Positions 33,301 to 45,792 of a stretch of DNA of 64,000 nucleotides are shown here, one piece after another. The notes under the pieces were generated by a model, which saw only the letters and a program-made list of their open reading frames with translations, was not told where the DNA came from and did not search any database. Origin of the DNA: Henricia sp. BOLD:AAB3569 (taxonomy: Eukaryota; Echinodermata; Asteroidea; Spinulosida; Echinasteridae); the NCBI GenBank assembly GCA_037783545.1, contig JBBELK010000922.1, forward strand, positions 186,001-250,000. Reading direction: 5' to 3'. The position numbers and the translations under genes were made by a program. Numbering within the stretch: the stretch's first letter is position 1; each line of letters starts with the position of its first letter.

Positions 33301-36300
33301 GCGCGCGTGCGGCATTTATATATGAAAAAACGCTGTATTTTGTATGCGTGTTCATGTGAGTCTATTGCCGTGTGTGTGTACGCGCGTGACCGGTGACACC
33401 CAAACATTCCCGGATGTTCTACGTCACGGAAAGCAATCAATACAGCCAAATGAATTAGCCAACTAAAGCTGGGAAATTTGCAAGATGCTGGAGTGGGCCG
33501 CAAACAATGCTAAATTTATGGTGAAAAATAATTTTTAACTTGCCATTTGGAGCCGGCGTGCTAGGAGGTCGAATCTTTAAGACATCTCCCTGGTATTCAG
33601 GAGGTTGTAAGTTTGAGTCCCACCCGAGCACACTGCGAGTTTTTAGTGCATTGTGTATGGGCAAACAGCATTGTGTATATGTAAACATCCATTTAACATC
33701 GTATGGACCAATGCAATATTTACCTTTTTAAAACAATATTTTAGATTGTTATAAAATTTGAAAAAGCTAGATGTTACAGGAGTAAATGATTTAATTGTTG
33801 TAGCAAAAGTAATTTTACCAAAAAAAAATTTTTATACAAGTTTGTGTCTTCACAAGAAAGTTGATGTATGAGACAAATAACTTTCTTGATTTGAGGAGTT
33901 TATTGTATGGTTACGTTTTGACGAGCTTATTGCATTTTCTATGTTCTTATTAGGGTGAACTGCAGGTGACAGTCCAAGGTAACCTCAATGACTTGACTAG
34001 TGAGAAAGCTCTGATTGCAGCCGGCCATAGGGAACTAGCCAGCATGACGGACAACATCAGACAACAACTTGGTAAGAATTAAACTAGGCCCCTGACTACC
34101 GTGGTATTATGGTTGTGTTGTCCTTTCAGTATAACCACAGAACCAGCCTAAATCAAACGGCAGTTTCACACAATTTCTTGAAAACAGTTTTTTTATTACT
34201 TTCTTGGGACGAGTCAAAGACCTTAATTTAAGTCCAAGGAAAGCATGAATAATTGAAAAGAGCTGAGCTTTAGTTTAGGATAATAATAATAATAATAATG
34301 AATTCTTATATAGCGCAAAAATCCGTCAAAGGTTGACGCCCAAGGCGCTTTAGCACATTTAGGATTTAGCATATACTAAAAAAAAAAGCTGTGCCTTCCC
34401 CTCCCTCTCCTAAAATGAGCAAACCACTTTTTGACCACTGAATTTCATGTAATTCTGTGATTTGTTTTTAACAGACAACGCCACCAAACAGTTACTGAAC
34501 CAAGACCAGGACTTGAAGCGCAACCACAAGGATCTCCAGCGAGACTTGGCTAGCATCCGCCTCAAGGCTAAAGAAGTCTGGGAGAAACTAGGTCAGTCAC
34601 GTCAATATCAGGCGAACAAAAGAAAAATCGATCCTCGTTCACCAAAACCAGATGATAAACTAACTTATCTCCTTTCCTGAATCTCAAACTGTTCCTGAGA
34701 ATAACATTTGTTAAAGAGAAATACTGATTTCATCAGTCTTATAATAGCACAGCATATTCTTCAAAACGATAAGAGAACAGATTTTGAGGCCTGGTCACTG
34801 TCATGATGTTGTGTTCCTAGGCAAGGCACTTTACTTCACATTGGTTCTCTGATATGTAACAAGGTTCTTTGGACTTAGTAAATTACCTTATAACAGGAAT
34901 CATTGTTTTTTACCTGGCGTGCGAATTACGTGCATATTAGCAACCGATGAAAAAGATCAGCGCGCTTAGTCTGCAGTCTAAACTTGTGGCGTATTCACTT
35001 TTTAAGCGAATGATGCTACGAACAAGACGACTCACTACTGAGAGTTTGCAGACAGACGCCCGCCCTCGCCCATATCAATCTTAAAAACAGGAAAACCAAG
35101 GGGACCCAACTTTTCCTTGTATAGGATTATTTTGTATTAAAGGCAGAGGCTCGTCAGCAATGCGGGTGCGCCAATTTCGTGCCACGAAACACGCAGCTCC
35201 ATGCCTTTGCTATGGAGCTGCGTATTTCGTGGCACGAATTTGGCCTCACGCGCACATTGACGAGCCTCTGCCTTTAAGAGTGTTAGACAGGGAAAACCCC
35301 AAACACGGAGAATAAAAATGTCTCTTGGAAATTGGGAAGTGGGTCATTCTATAAATTTGGGGTCCAACGTGTGACATTTTTCTGTCCCCGTTACACCTGA
35401 CATACTGCTATTTGCCATACCAGTATCATTAAAAATGCCTTCAAAGTATATTTTTATGAATTGTATTTTATGTAATCACTCTTTGAAATAGAAGGCATTT
35501 AAAGAATATGTCCTGAATTTACAAAATACAACATTTTACAAGATGTCAGATGTAACGGGGACAGAAAAAGTGGACCCCAAATTTATAGAATGACCCAAAT
35601 GCACAACATTTACTAATTTGCCAATAATTCTGGTCAAAATTTGTCCAGATGGAGACATGGATCGTGTTGCCGTTTATAAGGACGAAACCTTCAGATACTA
35701 CAAGGAGACCATTGATAACCTGAAGAGGATGAACGATACCATCAACTATCTACTGAACCTTGTTAACGACATGCAAACTGGCATCGATGAACGACTGGGC
35801 TGGTTATCTAGCCTTGTTGGGGGTGTGGGTGAGTCAGTTAACAATAAGAACTTTGTTTTAGCGGCAACAATTACTTGGACGATTACTTTCTGAGTAGGCT
35901 TGGGTGAATCCTCTCTTGAGTCGATTAGAATCGATATGAAGTTGAGAATTCGAATCACGATTCCGTCTTTTGGAGAAATCGATTCCTATTATCTTGGCGC
36001 TTCCACGAAGTACCCGGCAATTCTGAATGTTAAAAAGTGTCTACTGAACAGTTAACCAGTTAACTAACACTTAAAGGCCCAGTGTATCATTTGCAATGAC
36101 TCCAAAAAGTAATCGACGAGATTACAGGGGAAAGTTCTGAAAGTAAAGATTGAATTAATAGCAACTATCCATTGAAAGGTTTTCGCTCAAAATGATATAA
36201 TTTTACCTGAAAATAATCCGTAAAGATGAAATTATTTAGATCGTTTGCAAACGATTTACTTATCTTTGGTTCGCATCTACGCGGTCCAAAATGCATGTGC

Positions 36301-39300
36301 GCTGTGTACTCCGCGTGCGTGTTCCAATGCGATGCATTTTAATGGATCGCGCGTACACGCAGTATATGATGTGCGCCACAGAGTGCATTGACGCAAGCCA
36401 CATAGTAGTACTCGATCAACTGAGAACGAATATTTGAAACACCCCGCTATGACCAGGAAAACGCATATGGATTTTCATGTTTTTTTTAAACGTGGTACAT
36501 TTGACAAAGCTGAAATTTCTTCGGGGCCTTTAAAAGAATTGCAAACCGGTTACTAAAGTAAATGTGATTTCCCTCTTTTTCCACTACACTCCAGGGGAGA
36601 ACCTCAACGTCCTAACGACCTGCATTTCACACACTGCCTACTTCCTCCTCGCGTCTCTCTGCGTGACCTTCCTACACACCCCAACCTTCTCCCGCATCGT
36701 CCTCCTGCTCCTTGTGCCTCTCAATGCAATCTCCGAGATCAAGAACGGATCCAGTCTCGATTTCTCTGGTCTTACTATACTCATTGTGGGTGTGGTTCTT
36801 GGTGAGTCACATATGTGCAGTAGAAAGTCACTATAAATAATGATTTAAAGGAAAAAAAAAAAAAATTTAAAAAAACAATTTGAACCAGGCCACTTGAAAT
36901 GCTGATGGGCCAGTAAAGACTTAAGCCAACTGGCCCCAAGACAAAAGATGTACGTGGTTCCAACTGTCCAATACAATAATTCTGCCTGAGATAACTTTAC
37001 ATGAAAAAAATAATAGAGCCTTTGCATGGCGGCCATGACAGGGGGTAGTCACATTGTTACCATGTGTCATGCATGAGTAGGTGCTTTGTGGTTCTATTGT
37101 TACATAATTTAAATAAGAAAACCTGCCTCCTGTCATGGCCACTCGTGCAGAAGCTCTATTGAAGATGACTTTATATAAATGTGTGCGCGCACAGATTTTC
37201 TTTTTTTAAAAGGATGTGCCATTATGTGAACAAAACTAGGCCCCAGACTACTGTGGTATTATGGCTCTGTTTACCATGCAGTATAGTCGGGGAACCAGCC
37301 TAAATAGGATGGTGGCTTTGCACAATTTCTTGATAGCATGGTTTTTCATTGTTTTCTTGCAATGTGGATGAGGTGTACCGAGCTGACTTATACGCAGGTT
37401 AGTACTTATCATACAAATCTTCAGTCACTCATGGATATAATGCCATTTGTGTAACAGTTTTCAAATAATCTCTGTTAAACTGACATAATTTTGAATTCAC
37501 AGCTAACTGGGCTGTCCTACTCTTCATGAGAAACTGGAGGAATAAACCACTTTTTATGCGCTCCAAGTCTCCGCGATCGTACGTTGCAAACTCTCCTTGT
37601 CAGTGCAACCACATCAACCCCCAGTTCAGCTTACCTCCTGTCGTCAACAGATCTCCCATCAGGTGAGTGCTTATCGCTCACTCCCCCCTTGCCCATCCAC
37701 ACATCCACGATATTAAGAAGTATAGACGAATCCGGTAACTAAGGACTCCTTCCCTGCACGCCCGCCAGAACAGGGGGCCATCCAGTGATTTAGCGATGGA
37801 CATTTCAGATTACCATAGGATATTTAGACCCATTTAATTTGGAACTACGTCACTTTAGTACGTCACATTATTTCCTCTTACAGTAAAAGTCTAGCTGATT
37901 TTTCTGATGATGAAGACTACCTCCCAACTGACCTCTCTGCAATAACTGGAGGTCTCTCCAGTTATTTTACATTCAACAGCGGCGTGACGTCCGAGTCCTC
38001 GAATGCCTTCAACGACACAACGCTGACTAACGTCACTGATCTGGGATTAGCATCCTTCATTGAAAAGTAGGTCTATGTTTTGACACACCAGACTCTACCA
38101 GCTGAGCTATGAGGCACGGTGGTATACTCCCTCGGGTTTTTGGGTCCTTTAAATCCAAAATTCTTGTTTTTGTATATGGGTCATTCTATAAATTTGGGGC
38201 CCACTTTTTCTGTCCCCGTTACATCTGACATCTCGTAAAATGTTGTATTTTGTAAATTCAGGACATATTCTTTAAATGCCTTCTATTTCAAAGAGTGATT
38301 ACATTAAATACAATTCATAAAAAATATGGTTTGGAGGCATTTTTAATGATACTTGTATGGCAATTAGCAGTATGTCAGGTGTAACGGGGACTGAAAAATG
38401 TCACACGTTTGACCCCAAATTTATAGAATGACCCATATTTAAACATGACCAGGGGTCAATTTCACAAAGCGTTAAGACGCATCTTAGGTCACTCTTCTTA
38501 TCTTGGGACATTGGTATGGGAATTAGGGCGCATTGAACTCGTCTTAACTTTTGTGAAATCAGCCCCTGATTTATAAACTGTAACTCGGTGTCTCTGGTCA
38601 TTTCTAATTCGAATTCTTCATGGGTTTCCTCACGCTTGCGAGTGACAGTACAATGAGCACTATTGAGGAATCCTTGGTATGAATACCAGAAAGAAATAAT
38701 AATAATAATTGTAAGAACTCTGGATGCCGCAATAGGGCGACATTTCGGGAAGTCTCTCCCCGGGGACCACCGAAATTTCGGCAAGAGTCACTCAAAATGA
38801 CACCTTATTTTTCTACCCAAAGCTTCCAAAAATGCTTCCAGACCTAAGAGAGACCGTTCTAGACCTAATAAAAATCGATTTTAAAAATAATGGTTTTTGA
38901 CCTAAAAAAATGGTTTAAAAAAAAAAGATTAGGGCGACACCAAAATGTCGCCCTATTGAGCGTGTCCCCTAATATACTTTTTTACACACAAATTGTCGCC
39001 CTATCCTAGCATTCATAGTTTTTAATACTCCATTTCCGAGTATCATATGAACTTTGAAGCAACCATCATTTTAAAGTTTAAAAGTTGTTCTTTATAAAAC
39101 CATAAAAAACCCACACTGACTTGGTGCCGACTTTTACAACCCATCTGTGGTATTCAAGAAGGCTTATGGTATTGTGATTACCCAAAGTTATTATGTTTTG
39201 TTTGAATATTATAAGGAATGAAGTCCGAGCTACCCCAGTTAACTCCACCACCATCAAGACCCCTATGCCTTCCTCTACTTCCGTCCTTGGCTTCGGCGAC

Positions 39301-40083
39301 TTGAATCATACCAATCAGGCACGCCGTCATCTCGCGGCAACCCTCGAAAATCTGCCAAAGCAAACGCCTTCACCCCGAAGTCGCCGAGAGGGAACACCAA
39401 CAAGGTATAGTCTCATCAGAGATGAAAACTAAAAACAGTCCAATAAAATAGAAATTGAAAATGAAATAGGAAGAAATTTAAGATGGAATTATAAAAGAAA
39501 TTTACCCGAGATTAATAATTGTTTCCCTCAAAAAAAGTTATATTTGATTAATTAGTACACTGTTTTTCAAAGGGGCATGACCCGATAACATTTTTGATCC
39601 ACCCCATTTTTCCCATGGGTGTTTAAATTTTGATACCATATCATTTGTCATATTTTTCTCATTACCATTCTGAAATTTTATGTTCTCAAGGATATCGTTA
39701 AAAAACTGCCAATGTTTTGTAAACTAATTTATCTGGTTCCATAAATCAGTCCAGTAATTACACCAACCTTTCTGCTTCCACATCCAAATTAGAGATTGCA
39801 ATTTTCCTGTTTGCAATTTTATGTCATTGTCATGGGTTAAAACGAAATCCATTTTCTGGAAAAATCTGAACAGCTCCTGTAATCTTAATAATTTATTTTA
39901 CTCGCCCCATACAGTTCAAGACTAGGAACCCCAAGTAGTTCTCGACCAAGCACCCCCAGTGGGTCCCGGCCAAGCACCCCAGGCAAGCGACTGTGTAGTG
40001 GCACCACCAAGTCGGGACAACCCTGTCGAATGGCCTGTGTGCAAGGAATGGAATTCTGCTTCCGACACGGAGACCACAAATAA
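30301..40083 (+). CDS. bmb: Brambleberry/KAR5-type nuclear fusion protein
   Basis: Known members of this family act in nuclear-envelope fusion: yeast Kar5 in karyogamy and zebrafish Brambleberry in fusion of mini-nuclei in early embryos. Exons: 30301-30561, 31397-31525, 32008-32193, 32846-32950, 33954-34071, 34475-34591, 35649-35828, 36595-36801, 37503-37662, 37884-38066, 39216-39404, 39915-40083; 667 residues. Residues 1-19 form a signal peptide. A Cys-rich luminal part follows (LDTCHHRVVAELETSC, then LLNCQ, TYTC and SVCYG). A long helical, Gln- and Asn-rich coiled-coil part reaches residue 364. Three hydrophobic segments span about 370-440. The tail is Ser/Thr/Pro-rich and ends in C-x9-C-x3-C-x6-C-x2-H, a possible zinc site. 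An AATAAA overlaps the stop. Family assignment is by recognised sequence pattern; the first junction could shift by a few bases. Confidence 0.88.
30868..31243. repeat. Foldback element, family J, second copy
   Basis: Ends are inverse copies around TTGAACACGGATTTTGGTAA. Inside is CTTTTGTCGCAAATGTTGCT, as at 331-723. It lies in brambleberry intron 1. Confidence 0.7.
31598..31935. repeat. MITE family B
   Basis: From GAAAGGAGCTTGTTACAGAT to GGACACGCTCCTTTAA in brambleberry intron 2. Confidence 0.7.
34080..34200. repeat. Family K fragment
   Basis: CTAGGCCCCTGACTACCGTG and AACCAGCCTAAAT match the core of the 4690-5090 repeat. Confidence 0.5.
34283..34355 (-). repeat. Dispersed repeat 3' tail
   Basis: An AATAATAATAATAAT run is followed by TTATATAGCGCAAAAATCC and CCAAGGCGCTTTAGCAC, resembling the 3' ends of LINEs or their SINE partners in inverse orientation. 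Confidence 0.45.
35137..35277. repeat. MITE family A, full palindrome
   Basis: TTAAAGGCAGAGGCTCGTCA and its inverse bound a 141-bp palindrome in brambleberry intron 6. Confidence 0.85.
35341..35596. repeat. MITE family E
   Basis: A 256-bp palindromic element with ends GGGTCATTCTATAAATTTGG and its exact inverse; each arm also carries CCCCGTTACA or its inverse. Copies lie at 38178-38434 and 62729-62950. Confidence 0.85.
36940..37480. repeat. Dispersed repeat, family K, with inserted sequence
   Basis: Matches 4690-5090 at both ends. The middle (about 37020-37165) also resembles window positions 1-120 (GTCATGCATGAGTAGGT and CCTGTCATGGCC), so one element may sit in another. Confidence 0.5.
38085..38150 (-). 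repeat. tRNA-like SINE head, family H
   Basis: The inverse of CTCATAGCTCAGCTGGTAGAG followed by the CACGGTGGTATACTCCCTC block. Confidence 0.55.
38178..38434. repeat. MITE family E, second copy
   Basis: The inverse of 35341-35596, with the same TGGGTCATTCTATAAATTTG ends, in brambleberry intron 10. Confidence 0.85.
38453..38570. repeat. MITE family F
   Basis: Ends AGGGGTCAATTTCACAAAGC and TTTTGTGAAATCAGCCCCT are partial inverses. The core matches 22672-22793. Confidence 0.7.
38715..39020 (-). repeat. MITE family D
   Basis: The inverse of 10160-10480, from GCCGCAATAGGGCGACATTT to TTGTCGCCCTATCC. Confidence 0.7.
39569..39880 (-). repeat. MITE family B
   Basis: An inverse copy, from AAAGGGGCATGACCCGATAA to TTCTGGAAAAATCTGAACAG, in the last brambleberry intron. 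Confidence 0.65.
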
Positions 40084-40433
40084 ATTCTGCGTTTCCTTCA
40101 TATACGAGATCTGACATCAGTAAAAGGTGCGTGGCGAATAATTTTTGTAAACCACAAAATTGAACATTTGTTTGTGCATTTGTCGTTTTGTTTTGTATAA
40201 ATTTGCGTTTATTATTTTTCTTTGCTTGTTCGCAGTGTTATAGTATACTTTTGTTTATTCTTTTCTGAAAGTAAGTGTGTGGATTTTGTCCTGTTTCTGA
40301 AAGTTTTTGTTTTTCAGCTTTGTCATATTACTTTTGTCTATTTGTTGTTAGTTTGTTTCAGATTGAGTAGTGTTTGTGTTTAATTTCAGTTGCCTTTAAA
40401 CTACATGTATTTGTGTCACCCTATGCCAATTAA

Positions 40434-40717
40434 TAGACCTTTATCACGGTGCGTCCATCTTTGTCTTGTTCCCCACTGCATAGTACGTGTACGTGTCGGG
40501 CATGATCAGTAAGTGTCTGCGTGATAGCGCGTGCAGTCTTCTGTTGTTGTTTTGAGAGAATCACTGTCCGCGCTGCGCGTTTTCTTCATAGCACCGCGCG
40601 CATGTCATTGTGATTTTCAACACGGGCCCAAACTATTTTATTTCGGCAAGCCTCGCTTTCGTTACGTTCATTTTAATAGGGGAAAAGGGAAGATGGCCGC
40701 ACCGTGATAAAGGTCTA
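40434..40717. mobile_element. MITE with 20-bp or longer inverted ends
   Basis: TAGACCTTTATCACGGTGCG at the left end has its inverse at the right, each followed inward by CCATCTT or its inverse. The element is flanked by TAA on both sides. Confidence 0.75.
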
Positions 40718-40733
40718 TAAGTACATGAGATTT

Positions 40734-41028
40734 TAGGGATGGGACGTTTAACCGGTTAACCGTTTAACCGAAAAAAATATTAAAAAACCAGTTTTGCCGA
40801 ACGTTTAAACAAAACCCAATTTTAATGAATTTATAATAGTTTTCAGAGGGTTATTTGTAATGGGTCGTAGTAAAATTTTGACCAGATAAAGGTACAATGA
40901 TTATTTTTGGGGCCTTGGGGTATAGTCTATTAACACCAGCAATAATCTTTTGTGTCGGTTGAACGGTTAACCGACACTTGAAAGAATTGCAAACCGGTTT
41001 CTGAATTAACCGTAAATTCCCATCCCTA
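40734..41028. mobile_element. Inverted-end element
   Basis: Bounded by TAGGGATGGGA and TCCCATCCCTA, with GTTTAACCGGTTAACCG inside. A diverged fragment of the same sequence lies near 61890-61945. It starts 16 bp after the previous MITE. Confidence 0.6.
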
Positions 41029-41879
41029 TAAGATTTAAAATAACTGCAACTCAAATAGAGTTGCAACGATTCATTTTTGAGTCAACTTGACCAGGGCTCT
41101 GCCAATTATTTGAATATTTGAATATTTAATTTAAAACCAAATAGCGAATAATGATTTTCGTATTCGAATTTTCGAAAAGGTTGGTGAGTAATGAGTTGAT
41201 CAGTCAAATTGGGAGAGAAACAAAATGAATTTTTATTATTTACAATAGTGATATTTTCTGGAGAACAAGTTTCCGGCATTTTTCCCCCTCTGCAGGATAC
41301 ACTTTGTTTATGCGATACATTGTACAAATCATGCTTCCTAAATCACGCTTCATAATCACATAAATATAAAACAGGGTGCTTATCACGGAAATAGATTTGA
41401 AAGGGATACCCAAATTATACAGAAATCGTGGCATTACCATATTTGTTTGTAATTATTTATCAATATGAATTCGGTATTGTCAAGCATGTGTCTATATATA
41501 AAAAGGTTAAAATCACGTTTGGTTCAATTCTTCGTTTATCAAGTAATATTTACAGTTTACAGCAATCATATGTTTGGATGAGAATGCAATTCTTGCTTAC
41601 TCAAATTAATAAAGACAAATATGCTGTACATTATGTACAAAATGAATTCTATGAAGGCAACTATTATTGGGTGCATTCGATTAGCTTCCAGGGGTTGACA
41701 CAACTTTAACCCCATTCCCATGGTCTCCCCGACTGATCATGATCATCCCCAGGTGACGGCTAATCGAACACTATTAGGCCTATTGTGTAGATTCACAATC
41801 GGCCAAATTATGAATAATGTATAAAAATTGCTGGTTTTATCATTATCTGGTGCGTAATTACCAATTAAGTATTAAAGTG

Positions 41880-42290
41880 CTGTTCCCATTATTATCGCTG
41901 CCATCAGGGAATCATCAGAACCATTTCGCCTCATCTAGGTGGCTGCTCCGCCAAATGATCTTCTTGATCAATGATCTTGACCTTGATTAATAATTGATCG
42001 GCTCCATACAGGAACATCACTCAATACGGCACAAAAGTGCACAATTAGATTGCAAATTAGATTGTGCATGTCCGCTTGGGTTGACGAGGCAATTGAGATG
42101 AAGTGTTTTGCCCAGGGACGCAGACACTTTGGCCATATAAACCGCGTATTTAAATCGGTGAACACTGTAAGCGCTAAATGTGCAATCATGCATGTCCTCG
42201 CGGAACAAAGAAACTGCCCTACAAGATGGCAGCTATTTGATACGGTCTATATTGGGCATGAACCCATGACCTCCCGATTGTGAGTCCAAC
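41880..42290 (-). repeat. Degenerate tRNA-derived SINE, family G
   Basis: Inverse matches to the 3' block (CGCTGCCATCAGGGAATCAT) and to the 5' half (TTGGGTTGACGAGGCAATTG). The two parts are separated by unrelated sequence. Confidence 0.5.
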
Positions 42291-42337
42291 TTATTCACAC
42301 CCACTCGATCGACCACCTGCGCTCTTATTTGCTCTTG

Positions 42338-44454
42338 CTAAAGTATGACACACGCCTGGGACCGCACCCTACCCGCTGACATTTCACGAACCTCCCCATC
42401 ACTGTATTCTACCGATTGGGGGACGCTCTTGTAGACATATTTCTCCCTCGGAGTTACCGTGTTCGACGGTAACTCAGCCGCGGCCTGCCGGCTCTCCAAG
42501 ACGCGCGCGTCCGCGTTCAGCCACCCTCTCTCTGACCAATCACCGTTGCCCGTTGTGCGCGCGCCGTTGTCAAGACCAGCGTCTGACGCGCGGCGTGACA
42601 CGGTGCGGCGGTCCGTGGGCTCTCGCGATCGGTCTGGGGACTCGCGCTCTGTCGACTGGGTGCTATCGGAGTCATTTGACGAAGTGTCTTCGGTGTCCGT
42701 TAAAGAGTTGTCCGAGGAATATGAATCGGAGTTTGATGACGAACCGGATGATAAAGATGACGATGAACTGTAGTCACTGCTGTTGGAACTGTATAGTGAC
42801 AACATGAAAAACAGAAAACTTCTAGTAAATTTGGAAGTTTTATTGACAAATTTCAAAGTAACTCACAAAAAGGCAGCCTCGTTTCAGATACTGAGCCATT
42901 GTATAACGTCACGCGTCTTTTCACTTGCAAATTTTATCACAAAAGAAAGCACAGAGACGCACGTTTTCATTGACAATTTGAAATTCTCCATTTTGAAAAT
43001 GAAATCGAATCCGAATGGAATCGCATTTCATAAGTGGAATCGGAATGTTGGAATCGCCAAGCCTAAATATGTAATACATGTACTATAAAAATCGAATAGC
43101 GAACTGAAGAAGTTGAAATCGAAGTTACATCGAACGAAATCAAACATTCAAGAGCAATAAGTCGTTTTCGCATGAATGGACGTTTCAGTCGCGCCTCATG
43201 AACCTATTTCATTAAATTCCTCGTTGTCAAGACGAGGCTTGTATTGCAAATTAGTTTAGCGCCTCCACAATCAGGTTATATTTTTCAGAACCGATTTAGT
43301 AGGTATACTATCCTCTGACCTCTGCGCGAAAAAAAGGTGTATGTATTTGGAACAAATCAAAAAACTGAATCAGAGTCTAAAGTTTCGAAAAAAGATGGCT
43401 GTTACAGCCATCTTGTATCAGTATCACAAATGTAATTTACGATGACCGTGACTCAAGACACTGTGAATGCCTTCTTACTGCTGGGTCTAATGACTTGCAA
43501 GAGTTGATTACATTTATGTTTTCAAACATTTTTACTGTACCTGCGCCTGCTGTGTGAGTTGAAGTCGTGGCTGTTTCTTCGACCACCGGCGTCGCTTATG
43601 CGACCAGCGCTCGCTCGGCGTCCCTGTGCCAGCCTCCCTACATCTTCAGGCTGCGCCGCTCTCGTGTCTTTATCAACGGAGATTTGTGCCTTGGAGTTTA
43701 TTTTCTTTAATTTCTGCCTCTCCCTAATCACTTCAACCTGTTGATGCATGTTTTGTATGGATGAGGTTACGGACAGCCTCCTCAAATGAGCAAGAACGTT
43801 GGGGTCAGCCAGGGAGCCTTCCAAATGTCCACTTGCGTCAACATGGTCGGCCGGCTCTGAATCAGCGGGAGGGTAGGTCTGATAGGCCGGGCCCGTCGGG
43901 AGGTGAAAGGAGCGCGTCTCTGGTGGAAAGGACTGCCAGCTTAAAAGGTCATTTGTCGATCGTCGACGATTTATTTTTCTTCCCTGCTTATTTCGGGGAG
44001 ACGGCTTTCGGTATCCATCAGCATCTAAATGATAATCATGTGAATGGCTTCTCGGTCGCAAATCTAGCAACGATGGTGTATTTCTTTGGAGACTCAACGT
44101 GGAAAGTCTTCTTGGGTTGGGAGTAACAGAAGATCCTCCTTCGAAGAAGGAAGTCGTGGATAATCTTCGATTCATGGGAGAAAATGCCACAGGAGGAAAG
44201 CTTGACCCGAGGTCCGCACAGCTACAGACGGCGTCCTCCGAGATGGTAGCAAACCCGGGTGCTGTGAACCCCTGGGTGTCAACCTGGTTCATCGAGCGGA
44301 GCGGGCGCGGTGGATCGGCTACCGTTGATTTTGGCTGAATACCCGGTACTGTGTCCTGCTCCTTCCGTGTTAAGATGATGCTGCTCCTGCGGCGGATCCC
44401 CTTACATCGTAGACCCGGGAGGTCTCTTTGATGCTTTTCACGGCTGCTCGCCAT
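42338..44454 (-). CDS. Uncharacterised Ser/Arg-rich protein with C-terminal CAAX box
   Basis: I do not recognise the family. Two exons, 44454-43541 and 42788-42338, joined in phase 2, give 454 residues. An in-frame stop three codons before the ATG supports the start. Exon 1 is basic and Ser-rich, with clusters such as RRRSS, RRLST (twice), RRRST and RRAS that look like basophilic kinase sites, plus a short charged helix around QVEVIRERQKLKK. Exon 2 opens with a long Ser/Asp/Asn low-complexity acidic run (YSSNSSDYSSSSS onward) and ends in CVIL, a CAAX motif; Leu at the last position favours geranylgeranylation. The protein is probably disordered and may be tethered to a membrane by a lipid. 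It is divergent from the PAN-domain gene. Exon reading is fairly sure; function is unknown. Confidence 0.75.
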
Positions 44455-45792
44455 ATTACTGTTCTAATCGACCAGTTCCGTTGAAACCATGATTTCGCAA
44501 GAAGTGTAGCCTTTGCGTGTACGTAATACACACAAAATGAAATTCACTTCATGGAAATTCTTGTCAGCACTTCATGAAGAATTCTTGTTAGCACAGATAC
44601 GTGAAGTGAACTCCAAATATCACTTTGAAATTGGTTGGTTTTGCTATAGAGACTGTAGTTTCTACTGTGTCTTATTAATACCCCGAAATAGCCTACATGT
44701 GAAGTAAACTTCAAATTTCTACTATACAGCAAGGTTTTTCCTGAACGAGCTACAAAAACTAAATTTGTTCAGTATCAACAACAAAATCGGCCTTGTGTGA
44801 CGTAACACTAAAATATAAGCCTTGTTGCAGTTGTAGATGAATGCGTTCTGTCTGGCTTAGATGTTTGTGTCCGTTGTTGGGGGCGGGGGAACCTATACGA
44901 TCGATACCTTGAATAGCCTCTCGAGGCCCACCCAGGCCAATTGTTGCCTTTTACAGATTAACTCTTTAATTCCATCCACAGTCGTGCATGTAAAGTCCTT
45001 GAGCCAGGATGCGCGCATATAGAGGATATGCAGCTCACGTCATTGGCACCACACGTGACTGTTTTGCTTGTACACTCGCAAACACTGCAAATTTTGTATA
45101 AATGAAGTAGGCCTATTCGTGCTAAAAAAAAATTTATATAAAAAATGTACGGCAAGTATATGTTGATAAAATAATTTTCAAATATTATACAAGAAAATCT
45201 ATTCACGGAAAGTTATGAATTCCCGAAAAATCTGAGTGGTTTTTTCAGGGCTATATATCAATCCCTAACTTATGAAATCAAACTGCGTAATTAAGTGACA
45301 ACCTGTTAAAAAGTACAGATTGGAAGACCTTTTTTGTGTTAAGCTAGCTCAAGGGCATGAACGCCTCCCATAGGAGCTTGCGCTCCCCTGTTGTGTTTTT
45401 GTCATACCGGCAACCCAAATGGGATAAATTATTTGCCCTTGAATAGTTTTTTAACCACTTACGGTAAGGAAAAACGCGAGATTCATTAACATTTTAAAAC
45501 ATGTGAAACAAAATCACCATTGTAAAATGGAACTGGCAATCGCGCGAAAAAAATAATGACATTTTGATGATAACTGTGCAATTTGAAAACTAATGAGTCG
45601 TGTCAAAAGCCATTTCATTGAAGGTCTGAAGCTTAGGGAATTCTACATGCAGTCGTTAGTTTGAACAAGCTCGTTTCGAGTCGAGTTTTGTATAAGAATT
45701 GTGCCTGGTATATCTGCATCATGACAGCGCCAAGTTTCAGATTCACGAATATTCAAGTCCTGTTCCGTAGAAGCGAACGAGTTGAAACGGGC
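44455..45792. other. Head-to-head intergenic region
   Basis: Separates the 5' ends of the CAAX protein and the PAN protein and presumably holds both promoters. GGAAATTCTTGTCAGCACTT and related direct or inverted words occur near 44540-44600. No other gene and no clear repeat element seen. Confidence 0.5.

Larger units (their letters stand above)
40084..42337. other. Tail-to-tail intergenic region
   Basis: Separates brambleberry from the CAAX protein gene. It holds two inverted-repeat elements (40434-40717, 40734-41028), AT-rich sequence with no convincing gene, and a degenerate SINE near 41880-42290. Confidence 0.6.

Noticed and set aside
42459-42773. Plus-strand open frame opposite the CAAX protein exon
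   Set aside because: An antisense shadow of a low-complexity Ser/Asp coding exon; the minus-strand reading has a start, splice sites and a stop.
43761-44338. Plus-strand open frames opposite the first CAAX-protein exon
   Set aside because: Shadows of the long GC-rich minus-strand exon, with no splice partners or domain likeness.
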